Source of the DNA: Pseudomonas sp. MWU13-2100
Lineage (GTDB): Bacteria; Pseudomonadota; Gammaproteobacteria; Pseudomonadales; Pseudomonadaceae
DNA: 64,000 nt
Direction of reading: 5' to 3'
NCBI RefSeq assembly: GCF_023242365.1
Contig: NZ_JALLIX010000017.1
Location: 1-64,000, forward strand
Positions within the stretch are counted from its first letter, which is position 1, and every line of letters starts with the position of its first letter. The position numbers were made by a program, and so were the translations under genes. The notes beneath the pieces are model-generated. The model was not told the DNA's origin and ran no database searches. It saw nothing but the letters and a program-made list of their open reading frames with translations. Below are positions 62,023 to 64,000 of this stretch, piece by piece.

Positions 62023-62208
62023 ATGGACACCAAACTGCTCGACATCCTCGCCTGCCCGATCTGCAAAGGTCCCCTCAAGCTCAGCGCCGACAAGACCGAG
62101 CTGATCAGCAAGGGCGCGGGCCTGGCCTATCCGATCCGCGACGGTATCCCGGTGATGCTGGAAAGCGAAGCCCGTACCCTGAGCACCGACGAGCGTCTGG
62201 ACAAATGA
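62023..62208 (+). CDS. ycaR: Trm112-like protein YcaR
   Basis: The 61-residue protein of the UPF0434/Trm112 family has [14 protein letters not shown] with a CxxC (Cys11 and Cys14). The second zinc-binding half is degenerate. In gammaproteobacteria it is regularly between lpxK and kdsB, as here. Its function is not established; Trm112 proteins elsewhere activate methyltransferases. The stop overlaps kdsB (ATGA). Confidence 0.92.
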   Translation: MDTKLLDILACPICKGPLKLSADKTELISKGAGLAYPIRDGIPVMLESEARTLSTDERLDK

Positions 62209-62969
62209 CCACCCCGTTCGTCGTCGTCATTCCGGCGCGCTTTTCCTCCACCCGCCTGCCGGCCAAGCCGCTGCAACTGATCGCCGGCAAGCCGATGATC
62301 CAGCACACCTGGGAACAGGCGCGCAAAAGCAGCGCCCAGCGGGTGGTGGTGGCCACCGATGATGTGCGTATCGTCGAGGCCTGCCGGGCCTTTGGCGCCG
62401 AAGTGCTGCTGACCCGCGAAGATCACGAGTCCGGTACCGATCGCCTGGCCGAGGTGGCCACTTTGCTGGGCTTGGCGGCGGATGACATCGTCGTCAACGT
62501 CCAGGGCGACGAGCCGTTGATTCCGCCGGTGGTGATCGATCAGGTCGCGGCCAACCTCGCGGCCCATGGCGAAGCGCGCATGGCCACCCTGGCCGAGCCG
62601 ATCCACGACCTGGAAAGCCTGTTCAACCCGAACGTGGTCAAGGTGGTCAGCGACATCAATGGCCTGGCGCTGACCTTCAGTCGCGCGACCTTGCCCTGGG
62701 CACGGGATGACTTTGCCATCAGTCGCGAGCAACTGCCGCCAGGCGTGCCGTTCCGGCGGCATATCGGCATCTACGCCTATCGTGCCGGCTTCCTGCATGA
62801 CTTCGTCAGCTGGGGCCCGTGCTGGCTGGAAACCACCGAGCGCCTGGAGCAACTGCGGGCGCTGTGGCACGGTGTGCGGATTCACGTCGCCGATGCCCTG
62901 GAAGCGCCACCGACCGGTGTCGATACGGCGCAAGACCTTGATCGCGTTCGTCGGTTGCTGGAGGCCTGA
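62205..62969 (+). CDS. kdsB: 3-deoxy-manno-octulosonate cytidylyltransferase
   Basis: KdsB activates Kdo as CMP-Kdo for lipopolysaccharide core synthesis. The 254-residue nucleotidyltransferase has [17 protein letters not shown] near the N-terminus, VVVATDD, and [10 protein letters not shown] with the Mg-binding Asp. [14 protein letters not shown] is the substrate block. It overlaps both neighbours by one to four bases. Confidence 0.95.
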   Translation: MTTPFVVVIPARFSSTRLPAKPLQLIAGKPMIQHTWEQARKSSAQRVVVATDDVRIVEACRAFGAEVLLTREDHESGTDRLAEVATLLGLAADDIVVNVQGDEPLIPPVVIDQVAANLAAHGEARMATLAEPIHDLESLFNPNVVKVVSDINGLALTFSRATLPWARDDFAISREQLPPGVPFRRHIGIYAYRAGFLHDFVSWGPCWLETTERLEQLRALWHGVRIHVADALEAPPTGVDTAQDLDRVRRLLEA

Positions 62970-63433
62970 TGCGGGTTCTGTTTGTCTGCCTGGGCAATAT
63001 CTGTCGTTCGCCCACGGCCGAAGGTGTGTTGCGGCACAAATTGCGTGAGGCCGGCTTGGCCGAACAGATCGAAGTGGCCTCCGCCGGTACCGGTGCCTGG
63101 CATGTCGGCAAGTCGCCGGACAGCCGCAGCCAGCGGGCGGCGCGGATACGCGGCTACGATCTGTCGGCCCAGCGTGCCCGGCAGGTCGGCGCGGCGGATT
63201 TCAATCGCTACGACCTGATCCTGGCCATGGACCAGAGCAACCTGCGCAACCTCAAGTTGCTGCAGCCGGCCCAGGGCAAGGCCGAACTGGATCTGTTCCT
63301 GCGCCGTTATGACGGGGCGGTGGAGGAAGTGCCGGACCCGTACTACGACGAAGAACATGGTTTCGAACAGGTGCTGGACCTGATCGAACAGGCCTGCGAT
63401 CGGCTGGTGATCGAACTCAAGGGGCGTCTATGA
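62969..63433 (+). CDS. Low-molecular-weight protein-tyrosine phosphatase
   Basis: The 154-residue phosphatase has the catalytic loop CLGNICRSPTAE at 7-18 (nucleophile Cys7, Arg13) and general acid Asp in VPDPYYDEEHGFEQVL. In related organisms such enzymes regulate polysaccharide synthesis kinases; in this operon its target is unknown. It starts on TGATG with kdsB and ends on ATGA with murB. Confidence 0.93.
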   Translation: MRVLFVCLGNICRSPTAEGVLRHKLREAGLAEQIEVASAGTGAWHVGKSPDSRSQRAARIRGYDLSAQRARQVGAADFNRYDLILAMDQSNLRNLKLLQPAQGKAELDLFLRRYDGAVEEVPDPYYDEEHGFEQVLDLIEQACDRLVIELKGRL

Positions 63434-64000
63434 CCCTGCAAGTGCAAGCCGGGGTTTCCCTCAAACCCTATAACAGCTTTGGTGTCGATGTTCGTGCGCA
63501 GTGGTTCGCCGAGGCCCATAGCGATATCGATGTCCGTGAGGCCCTGGCCTATGCCGCGCAGCATCAACTGCCGTTGCTGGTGATCGGCGGTGGCAGCAAC
63601 CTGCTGTTGACGGCGGATATCCCGGCGCTGGTATTGCGCATGGGTAGTCGCGGGATTCGGCTGTTGAGCGATGACGGCGTCAATGTGGTGATCGAAGCCG
63701 AGGCCGGCGAGCCCTGGCATCCCTTTGTGCTGTCGACCCTGGCCCAGGGCTGGAACGGCCTGGAAAACCTCAGTCTGATTCCCGGCACCGTCGGTGCCGC
63801 ACCGATGCAGAACATCGGTGCCTACGGGGTCGAGATCAAGGATGTGTTCGCCGGCCTGACCGCGCTGGATCGCGAGACCGGTGAGTTGCGCGAGTTCTCC
63901 TTGCAAGAGTGCCAGTTCGGTTATCGCGACAGCCTGTTCAAACACGCCGCCGGGCGCTGGTTGATCCTGCGTGTCCGCTTTGCCTTGAGTCGTGCCGAGC
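63430..64000 (+). CDS. murB: UDP-N-acetylenolpyruvoylglucosamine reductase, 5' part
   Basis: MurB reduces UDP-GlcNAc-enolpyruvate to UDP-MurNAc in peptidoglycan synthesis. About 190 residues are in the window and the gene runs off the right edge. Seen are the N-terminal SLKPYNSFGVD, the FAD-binding VIGGGSNLLLT at about 47-57, and SLIPGTVGAAPMQNIGAYG at about 116-134. The GAYG form is typical of the type I enzyme. It overlaps the phosphatase gene by four bases. Confidence 0.95.
   Translation, partial: MTLQVQAGVSLKPYNSFGVDVRAQWFAEAHSDIDVREALAYAAQHQLPLLVIGGGSNLLLTADIPALVLRMGSRGIRLLSDDGVNVVIEAEAGEPWHPFVLSTLAQGWNGLENLSLIPGTVGAAPMQNIGAYGVEIKDVFAGLTALDRETGELREFSLQECQFGYRDSLFKHAAGRWLILRVRFALSRAE

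Overview
The window is chromosomal DNA from a Pseudomonas, most likely of the P. fluorescens group. The evidence is the sigX-oprF locus with its cmaX-crfX-cmpX neighbours, the 83-residue lipoprotein OprI, a propionate cluster carrying acnD and prpF as well as prpD, the high GC, and many short REP-type inverted repeats built on GTGGGAGC/GTAGGAGC ends. All functional names rest on reading translated sequence and recalled family knowledge. No search was run.

Layout. 1-1640: an orphan HipB-like regulator with the stub of a hipA gene, then greB. 1739-5542: a YbbAP-type ABC exporter divergent from the lipase/thioesterase tesA. 5597-7369: a small Cys-containing protein, an L,D-transpeptidase and, convergent with it, the lipoprotein oprI. 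8054-15833: a small acetyltransferase, DAHP synthase, a PilZ-like/thioredoxin-like divergent pair whose start codons share the same four bases, a PanE-like reductase, a universal stress protein, cysB, cysH and pabB. 16007-19070: a three-gene operon (ATP-grasp ligase-like, inactive transglutaminase with membrane domain, retropepsin-like protease). 19375-27945: the 2-methylcitrate cluster (GntR regulator, prpB, prpC, acnD, prpF, prpD). 28114-31488: ppsR divergent from ppsA. 31714-37279: esterase, rraA, cmaX, crfX, cmpX, sigX, oprF.

37402-39922 holds the most striking content: four genes matching the regulatory and chaperone part of a Salmonella SPI-1 (Inv/Mxi/Spa) type III secretion locus. They are an InvF-like AraC activator, a SicA-like TPR chaperone, an IacP-like acyl carrier protein and a HilA-like winged-helix regulator. 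No apparatus, translocator or effector gene lies nearby. The carrier protein has Asp where the phosphopantetheine Ser should be, and the HilA-like protein is less than half the usual length.

40009-47156: pyrD, rmf, rlmKL, dacB, a YggL-family gene and a membrane-anchored protein. 47488-47901: a tandemly duplicated tRNA-Glu/tRNA-Gly pair behind a strong sigma-70 promoter. 47947-49373 is a decayed accessory patch beside the tRNAs. It holds a LexA-type box in front of a 46-codon gene, a frameshifted PoNi-type immunity gene and an unrecognised ORF. 49374-57457: LysE exporter, LysR regulator, a small conserved protein, fadE, a glutathione transferase, the YadG/YadH ABC exporter and a DUF2062 protein. 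57594-64000: comEC, then a tightly overlapping envelope operon exbB-exbD-lpxK-ycaR-kdsB-ptp-murB, with murB running off the window.

Most of the window is ordinary core genome. Accessory signals concentrate at 690-1160, 13300-13490, 37400-39930 and 47940-49370.
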